A stretch of 64,000 nucleotides of DNA from Liquorilactobacillus cacaonum DSM 21116 (GCF_001436735.1 NZ_AYZE01000010.1:46897-110896), one strand, 5' to 3'. Shown: positions 45,271-54,759, counted from the first letter of the stretch. The notes: a model not told the origin generated them from the sequence alone. Made by a program: numbers and translations.

Positions 45271-45672
45271 ATGGAATTAACTTTTGGGCAGCTAGCAGGT
45301 TTAATTGCAGCAGTTGCATTTTTATTGCTTGTCGTTTTTTTATGCATTGTTTTAGTAAAAGCTGGGAAAATTATGAATGAAGTTAAAGAAAGTATTAAAG
45401 CAATTCGTTTTGATGTTAATGGTCTTTCAAAAGAAGCGGAGTCTATATTGGCGAAGTCTAATACATTACTTACTGATATCGAAGGTAAGGCTAAAACAAT
45501 CGATCCACTTTTTCAGGCTGTTGCAGATTTAAGTGAAAGCGTCTCTGATTTGAACAATGCTAGTCGTGGATTAGCAACTAAAGTAACATCTTCAACTAAG
45601 AACACAGGTAAAGCGTCACTTGTATTTGGAGCGGCCAAAAAATTATATAATTTAAAAAACAAAAACAAGTAA
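45271..45672 (+). CDS. DUF948 membrane protein
   Basis: This 133-residue protein has one N-terminal transmembrane helix (about 8-30) followed by a long amphipathic, coiled-coil-like helix, as in the DUF948 family of general-stress, YtxG-like proteins. It is a cell-envelope protein of unknown function. It starts with ATG after TGAGGAGG. The next gene, of the YtxH type, follows 15 bases later, the same pairing as ytxG-ytxH in Bacillus. Confidence 0.88.
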   Translation: MELTFGQLAGLIAAVAFLLLVVFLCIVLVKAGKIMNEVKESIKAIRFDVNGLSKEAESILAKSNTLLTDIEGKAKTIDPLFQAVADLSESVSDLNNASRGLATKVTSSTKNTGKASLVFGAAKKLYNLKNKNK

Positions 45673-45687
45673 TACTTGGAGGACAAA

Positions 45688-46140
45688 ATGATGGGGAAAA
45701 AGTTATCAGTTTTAACAACATTGGCAATTGGAACAGCAGCATATTTTGTGACAAAAAAAGTGTTAGTAGAACATCAAGATCAAATAAAAGAGAAAGTTGC
45801 ACAATTTACTGATGAAGGACGGGAGACTGCTTTACGCTACTATAATCATGCTAAGGACTATATGAATGAAGAAAGTGGATTGCAAGATACTTTGAACGAT
45901 TTGAAGCAAAAAGTGGTTGATAAAGCTGAGAAGTTTAAAGGCGAAGACAGTGTCGGACAAGCACTGTCCTCATTAAAAGAAGCAACTTCGGAATTAAAAA
46001 AACAATTTGACAAAAAAGATGAAGTAGAACCTGAAGAAGATATTGTAATTGATGGAAGATCAGCGTTTGGTGAAGCAAAAGATGCTGCTGAATTTGAGAA
46101 GGATCATCCGACAGAAATTTTTTATCCCAAAGAAAACTAG
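45688..46140 (+). CDS. YtxH-like protein
   Basis: This 150-residue protein has one short N-terminal hydrophobic helix (TTLAIGTAAYFVTKK) and a charged, helical, mostly acidic remainder, as in the YtxH-like/gas-vesicle-like family. The function is unknown; stress association is inferred from Bacillus ytxGH. ATG 45688 lies 5 bases after GGAGG; ATG 45691 is equally likely. A TTG 12 bases earlier overlaps the ribosome-binding site. Confidence 0.82.
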   Translation: MMGKKLSVLTTLAIGTAAYFVTKKVLVEHQDQIKEKVAQFTDEGRETALRYYNHAKDYMNEESGLQDTLNDLKQKVVDKAEKFKGEDSVGQALSSLKEATSELKKQFDKKDEVEPEEDIVIDGRSAFGEAKDAAEFEKDHPTEIFYPKEN

Positions 46141-46213
46141 AGAATTGGTAATTTAAAAGCTAAACCAATTATTATTTTTTGTTCTTTTGTGATACATTAA
46201 ATATCTTTACAAT

Positions 46214-46260
46214 AAAAAATTAGGAAGTTAATCAGAGTTTGACTAATTTCCTAATTTTTT
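46214..46260. terminator. Bidirectional terminator between ytxH-like and pepQ
   Basis: AAAAAATTAGGAAG and AATTTCCTAATTTTTT form a long stem with one mismatch and one G-T pair, A/T-rich on both sides. Confidence 0.88.
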
Positions 46261-46293
46261 ATTGTAAACTTTTGAAATTTGGTATATCGAATA

Positions 46294-47400
46294 CTAATCA
46301 ATAGAAAGATATTTCAATTCCTTAGAGGTATGAGTAAAGGGAACTGCACCAGAATCTGTTACATGGACACAATCTTCAATACGAACACCTGCTACTCCTG
46401 GAATATAGATTCCAGGTTCTATTGAAAAGCACATTCCGGGTTGGAGTTCCATATTATTCCCTTCCATGATTGAAGGAAATTCGTGTTCACTTTGACCCAT
46501 CCCGTGACCTAAACGATGAATAAAGTATTCACCATAGCCCGCTTTAGAAATAATATCACGGGCAATTTTATCAAGCTCTGCAGCAGTTATACCAGGTTTT
46601 ACAGCAGATTGTGCTGTAAGTTGAGCCTCTAAGCAGACTGCATAAATATCTTTTGATTTTTGGCTTAAGTTATTGCCAAATGCAACAGTACGACTAGCAT
46701 CGGAAATATATCCATCGAAGATTACACCTAAATCAAATAAAACTAGCTCATTTGGTTTGATAAAATCTTTCTTTGGAACACCATGGGGTTCAGCTGCATT
46801 AGTACCACTTTGGATGATAGTATCAAAACTAGTATGCATTATTCCTTTCTTTTTTAGAGCGTACTCAATTTCAGCAACAATATCTTGTTCTGTTTTTGAT
46901 GAACTAAGTGCTTTAAAACCTGTTTCAAAGGCGAAATCCGCCCACTTACCAGCCAACTCTAATTTTTCGATTTCTTGTGGTGTTTTTATGAGTTGCATTT
47001 TTTGAATGACAGGTGTCAAGTTTCCATTAAAGTTTGCAGTTGGAAATTTTTCAGCGATAACTTCAAAACGGCTTACAACGAGATTCTCTTTTTCAATTGC
47101 CCATGATTTAGGGTTGTTAACTCTTTTCAAAATTTGATTTTTTATTATTTCAAAGGGATCTTGATGGTCCAAGTACCCGTAAACTGGAAATTTCCAGCCA
47201 GTATCTTTCACTGCTTCAACTTCGAGTGCAGGTGCAAAAATAAATGGATCTTGATTAGGAAAGATAAAGAGTGCCAAAACGCGCTCAATAGGATCGCTTT
47301 CAAACCCTGTTAGATACTGAATATTTTTGAAATTACTGATATAACCAATTTGGTAGTGGTTTTCAACCAACCAATTTTGAATTGACTCAATATGTGACAT
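46294..47400 (-). CDS. pepQ: Xaa-Pro dipeptidase
   Basis: It cleaves dipeptides with C-terminal proline in the cytoplasm. The 368-residue M24 metallopeptidase has an N-terminal creatinase-like domain and the catalytic pita-bread domain with metal ligands in LFDLGVIFDGYISDASR, HRLGHGMGQ, SIEPGIY and RIEDCVHV. It is divergent from ccpA, as is classical in lactobacilli. It starts with ATG on the minus strand after AGGGAGCG. An extended -10 (TGCTATAAT) lies at 47434-47429. Confidence 0.96.
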   Translation of the reverse strand: MSHIESIQNWLVENHYQIGYISNFKNIQYLTGFESDPIERVLALFIFPNQDPFIFAPALEVEAVKDTGWKFPVYGYLDHQDPFEIIKNQILKRVNNPKSWAIEKENLVVSRFEVIAEKFPTANFNGNLTPVIQKMQLIKTPQEIEKLELAGKWADFAFETGFKALSSSKTEQDIVAEIEYALKKKGIMHTSFDTIIQSGTNAAEPHGVPKKDFIKPNELVLFDLGVIFDGYISDASRTVAFGNNLSQKSKDIYAVCLEAQLTAQSAVKPGITAAELDKIARDIISKAGYGEYFIHRLGHGMGQSEHEFPSIMEGNNMELQPGMCFSIEPGIYIPGVAGVRIEDCVHVTDSGAVPFTHTSKELKYLSID

Positions 47401-47514
47401 TTTATCGCTCCCTTAATTTGATAGATTCATTATAGCATACTAAAATTATAAAGAAGATGTCTTTTCAAAAATTGAAAACTAAATGAAAGGTTGAAAAATA
47501 AGTCTATGAAACGC

Positions 47515-47543
47515 TTGCAAAGTATGTCATATTTTGCTAAATT
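47515..47543 (+). promoter_or_regulatory. ccpA promoter with cre-like half site
   Basis: TTGCAA (47515-47520) and TAAATT (47538-47543) are 17 bases apart. The overlapping CGCTTGCAA (47512-47520) matches the right half of cre, but the left half does not match well; autoregulation by CcpA is possible. Confidence 0.5.
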
Positions 47544-47608
47544 AAACAATGTTATGAAAATGATTTGAAAATGAATAATTAACTAGATGAAAGGAAAATA
47601 AGCTAATT

Positions 47609-48610
47609 ATGGAGAAGCAAACAATTACAATTTATGATGTGGCGCGTGAGGCAGCCGTATCGATGGCAACAGTTTCGCGAGTTGTTAATGGTAACCCAAA
47701 TGTTAAACCAGCAACGCGAAAAAAAGTATTAGAGGTGATTGATCGTCTTGATTACCGTCCAAATGCTGTAGCAAGAGGATTAGCTAGTAAAAAGTCAACG
47801 ACAGTTGGGGTTATTATTCCAGATGTTTCTAATGTATATTTCTCTTCACTTGCTAGAGGAATTGACGATGTCGCTACAATGTATAAATACAACATTATTT
47901 TAGCTAATTCAGACGGAAATAGTCAAAAAGAGTTGCAAGTTTTGAATACTTTGCTTGCAAAACAAGTTGATGGCATTATTTATATGGGAAATAAAATTAG
48001 TGATGAGCTAAGGTTACAATTTGATCGAAGTAAGACACCAATTATTTTAGCTGGCTCAGTTGATTCAAAAAATGAACTTGGCAGTGTTCACATTGATTAT
48101 GTCGCTGCTGTTGAGGAGGCAGTCGCAGACTTAATTGTGCATGGTAACAAAAAAGTTGCGTTTATCTCTGGTCCTTTAGATGAAGCGATTAACTCTAAGT
48201 ATCGGTTAAAAGGTTATAAAAATGCACTAGCTAAAAACAATTTAAAATACGATGAAGAATTGGTTTTTGAAACAGATTATAGTTATCGTGCTGGAGAAAT
48301 TTTGTGGCCAGCAATTGTTTCGGCTGGTGCAACAGCAGCAATTGTTGGAGATGATGAATTAGCTGCGGGGGTTATGAATGGTGCCCTAGATGCTGGTGTC
48401 AAAGTACCAACAGATTTTGAAGTAGTAACAAGTAATAATTCAAAAATTACAGAAATCGTACGTCCAAAATTATCATCAATTACACAACCTTTATATGATA
48501 TTGGAGCTGTTTCAATGAGATTTTTGACGAAGTTAATGAATAAAGAAGACGTTACAGAAAAAGTTGTTGAATTACCATATGGATTTATAAAGCGTTCATC
48601 AACTAAGTAG
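47609..48610 (+). CDS. ccpA: Catabolite control protein A
   Basis: CcpA is the master carbon-catabolite regulator and binds cre sites together with HPr-Ser-P. The 333-residue LacI-family protein has the helix-turn-helix (TIYDVAREAAVSMATVSRVV, about 6-25), the hinge helix (PNAVARGLASKKS), and a periplasmic-binding-type core. It starts with ATG after GAAAGGAAA, and the divergent pepQ supports the assignment. A candidate target in this window is the cre at 3674-3687. Confidence 0.96.
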   Translation: MEKQTITIYDVAREAAVSMATVSRVVNGNPNVKPATRKKVLEVIDRLDYRPNAVARGLASKKSTTVGVIIPDVSNVYFSSLARGIDDVATMYKYNIILANSDGNSQKELQVLNTLLAKQVDGIIYMGNKISDELRLQFDRSKTPIILAGSVDSKNELGSVHIDYVAAVEEAVADLIVHGNKKVAFISGPLDEAINSKYRLKGYKNALAKNNLKYDEELVFETDYSYRAGEILWPAIVSAGATAAIVGDDELAAGVMNGALDAGVKVPTDFEVVTSNNSKITEIVRPKLSSITQPLYDIGAVSMRFLTKLMNKEDVTEKVVELPYGFIKRSSTK

Positions 48611-48627
48611 TCACTGGGGGACATGAG

Positions 48628-49125
48628 TTGAAAAAAATTTTAAAAGTAAACCCCAATACGTTTTTATTGTTAGCACTTCTTGTAATGTTGATATTATTTG
48701 TTAGCTCCTCAATGACTTATAAGCAACAAACTTCAGTTCCTTTTTTAGAAAAATATCTAAGTTTTAAACCATTTAAAAATGAACTTGCAAATGTTTCATT
48801 CATATATGCATCTGAAAAAATCAGTATAAGTCAAATTGGATATTTTAAATTTATAGAATTTTTCATTAGAAAAGGTGCACACTTTTTCTTCTATTTATTG
48901 ATAGGTACATTTTTTTATATGGGACTGATTAAGCGTCTTAAAAACAAGTTTCTAACAATTATGATAGCTTGGCTTTCAACAGTAGGATATGCAGCTTTGG
49001 ATGAATTTCATGAGATGATTACAGGTGGGAGGACTCCATTATTTCAGGATGTTATCCTCGATGGAGTAGGCGCAATGGTTGGAATTTTATGTTTAGGGAT
49101 TTTTTTGGGGAAAAAACTCAAATAA
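48628..49125 (+). CDS. VanZ-like membrane protein
   Basis: This 165-residue protein has four predicted transmembrane helices and the VanZ features RKGAHFFFYLLIGTFFYMGL and DEFHEMITGGRTPLFQDVILDGVGA. Function is uncertain; VanZ confers teicoplanin resistance, but most homologues have no known role. The start is TTG 48628 after TGGGGGAC, 17 bases after ccpA, so it probably shares the ccpA transcript. Confidence 0.88.
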   Translation: MKKILKVNPNTFLLLALLVMLILFVSSSMTYKQQTSVPFLEKYLSFKPFKNELANVSFIYASEKISISQIGYFKFIEFFIRKGAHFFFYLLIGTFFYMGLIKRLKNKFLTIMIAWLSTVGYAALDEFHEMITGGRTPLFQDVILDGVGAMVGILCLGIFLGKKLK

Positions 49126-49213
49126 AAAATTCTTGATTTAATAAATTCTTTTTGATATAATCCACTTTGATTGTATTGTTACTTTATAATAATTTCGGAA
49201 AGAGGTATTAGAA

Positions 49214-49942
49214 ATGTCAGGACATTCTAAATGGAATAACATCCAAGGCCGAAAAAATGCCCAAGATGCTAAGCGTGGAAAAATTTTTCAAAAGCTATCA
49301 CGAGAAATCTATATGGCGGCAAAGAGTGGTGGTCCTGACCCAGATTCTAATCCACAATTACGTTTGATGGTTGATAAGGCTCGTGCTGCAAATATGCCTA
49401 AAGATAATATTAAACGCGCTATTGATAAGTCAACAGGTGCTGATGGTGCAAACTACGAAGAAATCACCTATGAAGGTTATGGGCCAGCAGGAATTGCTAT
49501 TTTAGTGCATACATTGACTGATAATCGTAATAGAACAGCTTCAGCGGTTCGTGCTGATTTTACGAGAAACGGCGGTAATTTAGGAGAATCTGGTTCAGTT
49601 AGCTTTATGTTTGATCGCCGAGGATATATTGCAATTGTACGCGAAGATTTAGATGTTGACGAAGACAAGATGTTTGAAGATGCAATTGAAGCAGGTGCAG
49701 AAGATTTGCAAACCTCAGATGATGTATTTGAAATATATACTGATCCCAAAGATTTTGCGGATGTTAGAGATGAACTTCAAAAGAAATATGAGTTGGACAC
49801 AGCTGAATTAACAATGGTTCCTCAAAACTATGTGCCAGTTCCTGAAGATAAGGTTGAACAATTAGAAAGATTAATTGATCGACTTGAAGACGAAGATGAT
49901 GTTTCAGAAGTGTTTCATTCCGGTGAATTTCCTGAAGCATAA
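49214..49942 (+). CDS. YebC/PmpR family protein
   Basis: This 242-residue protein is a member of the YebC/TACO1 family, long annotated as a transcriptional regulator and now linked to translation of proline-rich stretches. It shows the canonical N-terminus [22 protein letters not shown], the [12 protein letters not shown] segment, and an acidic C-terminus. It starts with ATG after AAAGAGG. It has its own upstream AT-rich promoter region and a terminator downstream. Confidence 0.93.
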   Translation: MSGHSKWNNIQGRKNAQDAKRGKIFQKLSREIYMAAKSGGPDPDSNPQLRLMVDKARAANMPKDNIKRAIDKSTGADGANYEEITYEGYGPAGIAILVHTLTDNRNRTASAVRADFTRNGGNLGESGSVSFMFDRRGYIAIVREDLDVDEDKMFEDAIEAGAEDLQTSDDVFEIYTDPKDFADVRDELQKKYELDTAELTMVPQNYVPVPEDKVEQLERLIDRLEDEDDVSEVFHSGEFPEA

Positions 49943-49957
49943 ATTTAGTTATAAAGA

Positions 49958-49997
49958 ACCTCTTATTAGTTACTTATTGACTAGTGAGAGATTTTTT
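49958..49997 (+). terminator. Terminator of the yebC-like gene
   Basis: CTCTTATTAGT pairs with ACTAGTGAGAG through two G-T pairs around a 9-base loop, then a run of T residues. Confidence 0.75.
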
Positions 49998-50035
49998 TTA
50001 TTAATGCTATAATTAACTAGAAGAGGTGAAAACAA

Positions 50036-50950
50036 ATGAATACTGTTGCGATTATTGGAAGCATTAATTTTGACATTATATTAGGAATAGATAGATTACC
50101 AACTGCTGGTGAGACAATGCCAATGAATTCGTTAAGTTCTGCTGGTGGTGGTAAAGGTGCCAATCAGGCAATTGCTGCTGCTAGAAGTGGTGCAAAAACA
50201 GCATTTATTGGTAAAGTTGGTGCTGATGATTATGGGAAAAGGATGCTTTCTATACTAGAGGAAAATGACATTGATATAACAAAAATATCTGTTAAAAAAA
50301 ATGGACAGACTGGGCAGGCTTATATTTTGCTTCAAGAATCTGGCCAAAATAGTGTGATTATAAATGGTGGAACTAATTTGGAGATAACTACTTCAGATGT
50401 TATTCAAGCACAAGAAAAAATAAAAGAAGCGGATTTCTTAATAGCTCAATTTGAAATTCCAATTGACAGAATAGTTGAATCTTTTAAGATGGCTCATGAA
50501 AATCAGGTAGTTACAATTTTGAATCCAGCACCAGCAAAAAAATTAACAGCTGATTTGTTAAAAATTACGGATTTGATTATTCCAAACGAAGTTGAATCAC
50601 AAATGTTAACCGGAATCAAGATTACTGATGAAAAGACAGCTATGGAGTCGGCTAAAATTCTCCAAAAAAAAGGCGTAAAAAATGTCATCATAACTATGGG
50701 AAGTCTGGGCGCATATTATATGACTGAAAAGAATGAAGGATTAATTTCTGCTTTAAAAGTTGATGCGGTTGATACAACAGCTGCAGGAGACACTTTTATT
50801 GGAGCGCTAAGTTCACAACTAAATAAGGATTTTTCCAATATCAAAGAGGCGATTGAGTACGCTACTAATGCTTCTTCGATTACTGTTCAAACAGTCGGAG
50901 CAATCCCATCAATTCCAACAAGACAAGAAATATGCGATGGGATTAAGTAA
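50036..50950 (+). CDS. rbsK: Ribokinase-like PfkB-family kinase
   Basis: It phosphorylates ribose at C5 using ATP. The 304-residue protein shows both PfkB signatures: GGGKGANQAIAAAR (about 38-51) and DTTAAGDTFIGAL with the catalytic Asp (about 247-259). It starts with ATG after AGAGGTG. It stands alone here, without ribose transporter genes beside it; another sugar substrate is possible. Confidence 0.9.
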   Translation: MNTVAIIGSINFDIILGIDRLPTAGETMPMNSLSSAGGGKGANQAIAAARSGAKTAFIGKVGADDYGKRMLSILEENDIDITKISVKKNGQTGQAYILLQESGQNSVIINGGTNLEITTSDVIQAQEKIKEADFLIAQFEIPIDRIVESFKMAHENQVVTILNPAPAKKLTADLLKITDLIIPNEVESQMLTGIKITDEKTAMESAKILQKKGVKNVIITMGSLGAYYMTEKNEGLISALKVDAVDTTAAGDTFIGALSSQLNKDFSNIKEAIEYATNASSITVQTVGAIPSIPTRQEICDGIK

Positions 50951-51079
50951 TAACACTTTATTTGAAACAAGTTAAAGGCACTAATAAGTTATATAGAAAT
51001 TATTTATTGTTTTGTTAAATAGAATAAATATGTGATTTTCAAGGGATTTGTTCATGAATTGGGGCAAATTCTTTTTTTG

Positions 51080-51110
51080 TTGGAAAAGATTTTGCGTATT
51101 TAAAATATAA
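51080..51110 (+). promoter_or_regulatory. Candidate comG operon promoter
   Basis: TTGGAA (51080-51085) and TAAAAT (51101-51106) are only 15 bases apart, poor for sigma-A. The included TTTTGCGTATT may be a competence sigma-factor (ComX/SigH type) element. The ribosome-binding site AAGGAGG of comGA follows immediately. Confidence 0.35.
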
Positions 51111-51122
51111 GGAGGTTAACCA

Positions 51123-52085
51123 ATGAATGAATTAATTCAAAATATACTTGATACTGCAATAAAAGAATTTGCAAGTGATATTTCGTTACATCCCTATAAA
51201 GATACGTATGAAATTAAAATGACTATGAAAGGAGAGAGTGTAGTTTATCAGACTGTTGATTTTGAAAAAGGTAAACAGATAATTAATAATTTGAAATTTC
51301 GTTCAAGTATGTCATTGAGTGAACAAAGACGTCCTCAAACAGGATCGCTAACTGTAAGAGAGGGAGTTTATAGTCGAATGGCAAGCATTGGAGATTTTTT
51401 AGGAAGAGAAATTTTAGTTATTAGACTGATATATCAACGAAAAAATGATTTAAATGAATATTTTTTTGCAGATCAAATGGAAAATATATTGAATAAAGCC
51501 CAAAATAAAGGATTAATATTATTTTCTGGACCAGTGGGATCTGGCAAAACAACCACAATGTATCAAGTTGCACGCCAATTAGGAAATCAGGTCATGACGA
51601 TTGAAGATCCAGTTGAAATTTATGAACCAAATTTTTTACAATTGCAGGTTAACAATTTAGCTCATATGGATTACGCAACTCTAATTAAAGCTACATTAAG
51701 ACATCGCTTTGATGCATTAATAGTTGGTGAAATTAGAGATGAAGAAACGGCCAAGTATACTGTAAAAGCAGCATTAAGTGGACATTTAGTATTAAGTACT
51801 GTTCATGCTTTAAATGCTGTGGGTGTAATTAGTAGAATGAAAGATTTTAGTGTTAAAGATACTGATTTGAGACAGACACTTAAACTAGTCAATTATCAAA
51901 GACTAATTCCAATGAAAAATAAGGGGCAAAGTAAAGTCTTATTTGAACAAATAGATAGTAATAATTTGGATCAGAAACAATTTGTTGACAGAAGTATGCA
52001 GTTAGATTGGTTTACAAAACTTGAGGAGTGTTGGAGAAAAGGATGGATTACAAATGATACTTTTGAAAAATATAAAGAGGGGTAA
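51123..52085 (+). CDS. comGA: Competence ATPase ComGA
   Basis: This cytoplasmic secretion ATPase powers assembly of the transformation pseudopilus. The 320-residue protein has Walker A GPVGSGKT at 136-143, the Asp box (MTIEDPVEI), Walker B region (DALIVGEIRDEET) and the His box (GHLVLSTVHALN). It starts with ATG after AAGGAGG. It is the first of seven overlapping com genes, all with the expected type II/IV pilus order. Confidence 0.95.
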   Translation: MNELIQNILDTAIKEFASDISLHPYKDTYEIKMTMKGESVVYQTVDFEKGKQIINNLKFRSSMSLSEQRRPQTGSLTVREGVYSRMASIGDFLGREILVIRLIYQRKNDLNEYFFADQMENILNKAQNKGLILFSGPVGSGKTTTMYQVARQLGNQVMTIEDPVEIYEPNFLQLQVNNLAHMDYATLIKATLRHRFDALIVGEIRDEETAKYTVKAALSGHLVLSTVHALNAVGVISRMKDFSVKDTDLRQTLKLVNYQRLIPMKNKGQSKVLFEQIDSNNLDQKQFVDRSMQLDWFTKLEECWRKGWITNDTFEKYKEG

Positions 52086-53070
52086 TAAAAAGAGGTGGTC
52101 AATTAGGCAACAAACTCTTTTTTTTAAAACATTAGGTGATTTAATTTCTTCAGGTTTTTCATTAAGACAATCATTAAGTGATATAATGATTTTTTTTCCA
52201 AAACAAATGTGGGTCTGTAAAAGAATTGAAAGCGAAATAGAACAAGGAAATTTGTTTTGTACAGGATTAAATCAGTTAATACACAAAGATATGTACAATC
52301 AACTTCTTATAGCAGAAAAATTTGGATTTTTGCCTAAAATGTTAAATCAACTCGGAGAGTTATGCGAAAAAAAGGAAGACCAGAAAAGAAAATTACTTGC
52401 TGTTTTAGTATATCCGCTAATATTATTGATAATGCTTGTTTTTTTTGGTATAGCAATTAAATTTTTTTGGCAGCCAGAAATGGCTAGCTTGACGCCAGAA
52501 AATTCGAGTAAAAGCGGATATAACATGGTAATTATATTTGTTTTGGTAATTAGCCTAATAGGATTTTTATATGAACTATGGAGTTTCAAAAAAAGTTCTA
52601 TTTTGCAACAAAGACAAAAATTATGCAGACTTCCAATTGTCGGAAATTTAATCAAAGAATACTACGCATATTATATTACATTCAATCTTGCAGCACTCTT
52701 AAAAGAAGGAATGAATATAAAAGAAATATATAACTTTTTAAAAGAATTTGAAGGTAGAACTTTTCTGTATGAAATAGGTGTTGAACTAGGTGAATATTTA
52801 AATAATGGAACAAGTGTACATGAGTTCATAAAAAAATATGATTTTTTTCCGCCAGAGATAAGCTTATTTTTACAAAAAGGAAAGATTTTGAACTTGGTTG
52901 GAGAAGAGCTATTTCTTTTTTCAGAACTAACTCATAAAAAATTAACAATACAAATAAATCGCTTAATAGAAATGGTGCAGCCAATCTTATTTATTATTAT
53001 TGCAATATTAATAGTTATTGCGTATTTAAAAATGTTAGCACCTATTTACGATAATCTGGGAGGAATCTAG
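52054..53070 (+). CDS. comGB: Competence membrane protein ComGB
   Basis: This polytopic platform protein of the pseudopilus carries GspF/PilC-type domains. The start is taken as ATG 52054, inside the end of comGA with a weak AAAAGGA site; longer in-frame starts are less plausible. About 338 residues with three predicted membrane helices (near 110-135, 155-175 and 310-330), and the helical repeats FFKTLGDLISSGFSLRQSL and FNLAALLKEGMNIKEI. Confidence 0.92.
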   Translation: MILLKNIKRGNKKRWSIRQQTLFFKTLGDLISSGFSLRQSLSDIMIFFPKQMWVCKRIESEIEQGNLFCTGLNQLIHKDMYNQLLIAEKFGFLPKMLNQLGELCEKKEDQKRKLLAVLVYPLILLIMLVFFGIAIKFFWQPEMASLTPENSSKSGYNMVIIFVLVISLIGFLYELWSFKKSSILQQRQKLCRLPIVGNLIKEYYAYYITFNLAALLKEGMNIKEIYNFLKEFEGRTFLYEIGVELGEYLNNGTSVHEFIKKYDFFPPEISLFLQKGKILNLVGEELFLFSELTHKKLTIQINRLIEMVQPILFIIIAILIVIAYLKMLAPIYDNLGGI

Positions 53071-53072
53071 AG

Positions 53073-53375
53073 ATGAAAAAGAAAAGAATACAAGGTTTTA
53101 CATTAATAGAAATGTCAGTTGTGATTTTTATTATAGGTATTTTATTATTATTGATAATGCCAAAAATTGGTGCACAAAAAAATAATGCACAAAAGGTCGG
53201 TGGTGAGGCTTTGAGTGAAGTTGTGCAAACCCAAGCCGATTTATATCGAAGTGATAACAGTGTTACGACTGTATCGCTTGATCAACTGCGTGATAGCAAC
53301 TATTTGAATCAAAAACAATATGATGAAGCGGTTAAGGAAAAGATAAATATTAATTCTGATGAGACAAAGGAGTAA
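53073..53375 (+). CDS. comGC: Major pseudopilin ComGC
   Basis: This is the main subunit of the transformation pilus. The 100-residue prepilin has a short basic leader and the prepilin peptidase motif GFTLIEMSVVIFIIGILLLL, with cleavage after Gly and the conserved Glu at mature position 5. It starts with ATG after GGGAGGA and overlaps comGD by 17 bases. Confidence 0.95.
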   Translation: MKKKRIQGFTLIEMSVVIFIIGILLLLIMPKIGAQKNNAQKVGGEALSEVVQTQADLYRSDNSVTTVSLDQLRDSNYLNQKQYDEAVKEKININSDETKE

Positions 53376-53790
53376 GGAGGGGTTTACTTTAATAGAAGTA
53401 ATGGCTGTTTTAGGAATTGTAACATTTTCCTTAGTGCTTTCCATTCAGCTAGTAAAAAATAGGTATGATGAGATAAATGAAGGGATTTTTTGGAAAAAGT
53501 TTGATCAATCATGGATGCATTTAGTAACAAATGTTCCAAAAAGTAACCAAATTGGCACTACTACTTTTTATAACGATAAAGTGATATTTACAATTCCCAA
53601 AAGTGAAAAAAAAACTTTGTATTATCCTGCAGGGTTACATTTATTTCAGTATAAAATTATAAAAATTTCAACAAGTGGTAGAGTAAGAGGTGACACAGTC
53701 GTATTTACATCTGATGTAACGAATCTAAAATATATTATTAGTTTTCAATTGGCATGGGGTGATTATCGTATTAAAAAAGAAACAAATTAG
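53359..53790 (+). CDS. comGD: Minor pseudopilin ComGD
   Basis: This 143-residue minor pseudopilin has the leader RQRSKEG and FTLIEVMAVLGIVTFSLVL helix. The C-terminal part is beta-rich and variable. It starts with ATG 53359 within the comGC end, which indicates translational coupling. Confidence 0.9.
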   Translation: MRQRSKEGFTLIEVMAVLGIVTFSLVLSIQLVKNRYDEINEGIFWKKFDQSWMHLVTNVPKSNQIGTTTFYNDKVIFTIPKSEKKTLYYPAGLHLFQYKIIKISTSGRVRGDTVVFTSDVTNLKYIISFQLAWGDYRIKKETN

Positions 53791-54019
53791 AGGATATTTA
53801 CTAGCAGAAGTGTTAATTGAACTAATATTATTTTGTACTCTAACTAGTTTATTTTTTAGTGAACAACATGTACTTGTTAAACATGAAAATAGGCAAATTG
53901 AGGAGTTAAAGGAAGTTGAAATAAATTTGAATGTTACTAAGAAAATGTTAATTGTAGGTTATGATAATTTGTCAGGCTCTGAGAAGAAGAGAGTAGATGA
54001 GTATAAAATTCAAAGGTGA
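53759..54019 (+). CDS. comGE: Minor pseudopilin ComGE
   Basis: This short protein has an N-terminal hydrophobic helix (YLLAEVLIELILFCTLTSLFF) with the conserved Glu after the prepilin-like site G-Y-L-L-A-E. About 86 residues; the start is uncertain because the GTG 53759 lies inside the GGGGTGA that looks like the ribosome-binding site. The family is poorly conserved; position in the operon decides the name. Confidence 0.78.
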   Translation: MIIVLKKKQIRGYLLAEVLIELILFCTLTSLFFSEQHVLVKHENRQIEELKEVEINLNVTKKMLIVGYDNLSGSEKKRVDEYKIQR

Positions 54020-54023
54020 TTGT

Positions 54024-54476
54024 TTGAAGAGAAAAGAAATTTTGGGATTCACATTAATTGAATGCCTAATAGCTCTTTCTTTAACGTTAATGATATTGTC
54101 AACATTTAGATTGGTATTAAATACTAGTAACCGAGTAAATCAGCAAATAACAGCAGAAGATTTTTTTAGATGGCAACAGGCAGTAGATGTCTTGAATAAT
54201 GAATCAATGAAATTAAGTTTTATCAAACAAGATGGAAATACAGTAGTTTTATATAATGAAGAGACAAATAAAGAATATCATTTAATTCTAAAAAATGGAG
54301 TTCTCCAGCTGACAGGGGATGAGAGTGGCTATCAGCCACTTTTAGATAATGTCAGTTTTTTTAAAGCAGTATATGATGATAAAAATTATACATTAAAAGT
54401 GCATACCAAAATTCATGAAAGAGATTACGTTAAAGAAATAATTTTTTTTAAAAAAGGAGAACGGCCAATTGAATAG
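54024..54476 (+). CDS. comGF: Minor pseudopilin ComGF
   Basis: This prepilin-like protein has leader KRKEILG and helix FTLIECLIALSLTLMIL, followed by a soluble domain of the ComGF family. TTG 54024 lies 4 bases after AAAGGTGA and gives 150 residues; ATG 53997 is possible but overlaps comGE and gives a long leader. It overlaps comGG by 8 bases. Confidence 0.88.
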   Translation: MKRKEILGFTLIECLIALSLTLMILSTFRLVLNTSNRVNQQITAEDFFRWQQAVDVLNNESMKLSFIKQDGNTVVLYNEETNKEYHLILKNGVLQLTGDESGYQPLLDNVSFFKAVYDDKNYTLKVHTKIHERDYVKEIIFFKKGERPIE

Positions 54477-54759
54477 ATGCAAGGGATATATTTTTTTCTC
54501 TGCAATGCTTATTATTTTAATTATCGCATTAATTTTTGGCGCACAAATGTATTACTATTACGTAAGATCAACATCTTTAAAAAAAACGATTGATTATAAG
54601 TCAGCGGAAATATTGGTAAATTTAGCCAAAACTAATAATCTTGGAAATAATGATGTTATGATTTATAGCAAAGGAGAAGTTGAAAAAAATTCTAATGTAT
54701 ATTCTGTAAAGCTAAAGGGTGGTCAAATAATAACTATTATGACAACAAAGGATAATTAG
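54469..54759 (+). CDS. comGG: Minor pseudopilin ComGG
   Basis: This 96-residue last com gene product has an N-terminal hydrophobic helix (YIFFSAMLIILIIALIFGAQ) without the usual FTLIE, as in other ComGG proteins. The start is TTG 54469 after AAAGGAGAA. The C-terminal part is short and variable. No clear terminator lies between it and the methyltransferase gene. Confidence 0.83.
   Translation: MNRCKGYIFFSAMLIILIIALIFGAQMYYYYVRSTSLKKTIDYKSAEILVNLAKTNNLGNNDVMIYSKGEVEKNSNVYSVKLKGGQIITIMTTKDN

Noticed and set aside
47511..47521. Full cre site in the pepQ-ccpA gap
   Set aside because: Only the right half matches; aligned to the consensus it has four mismatches, so it is reported only as a half site.
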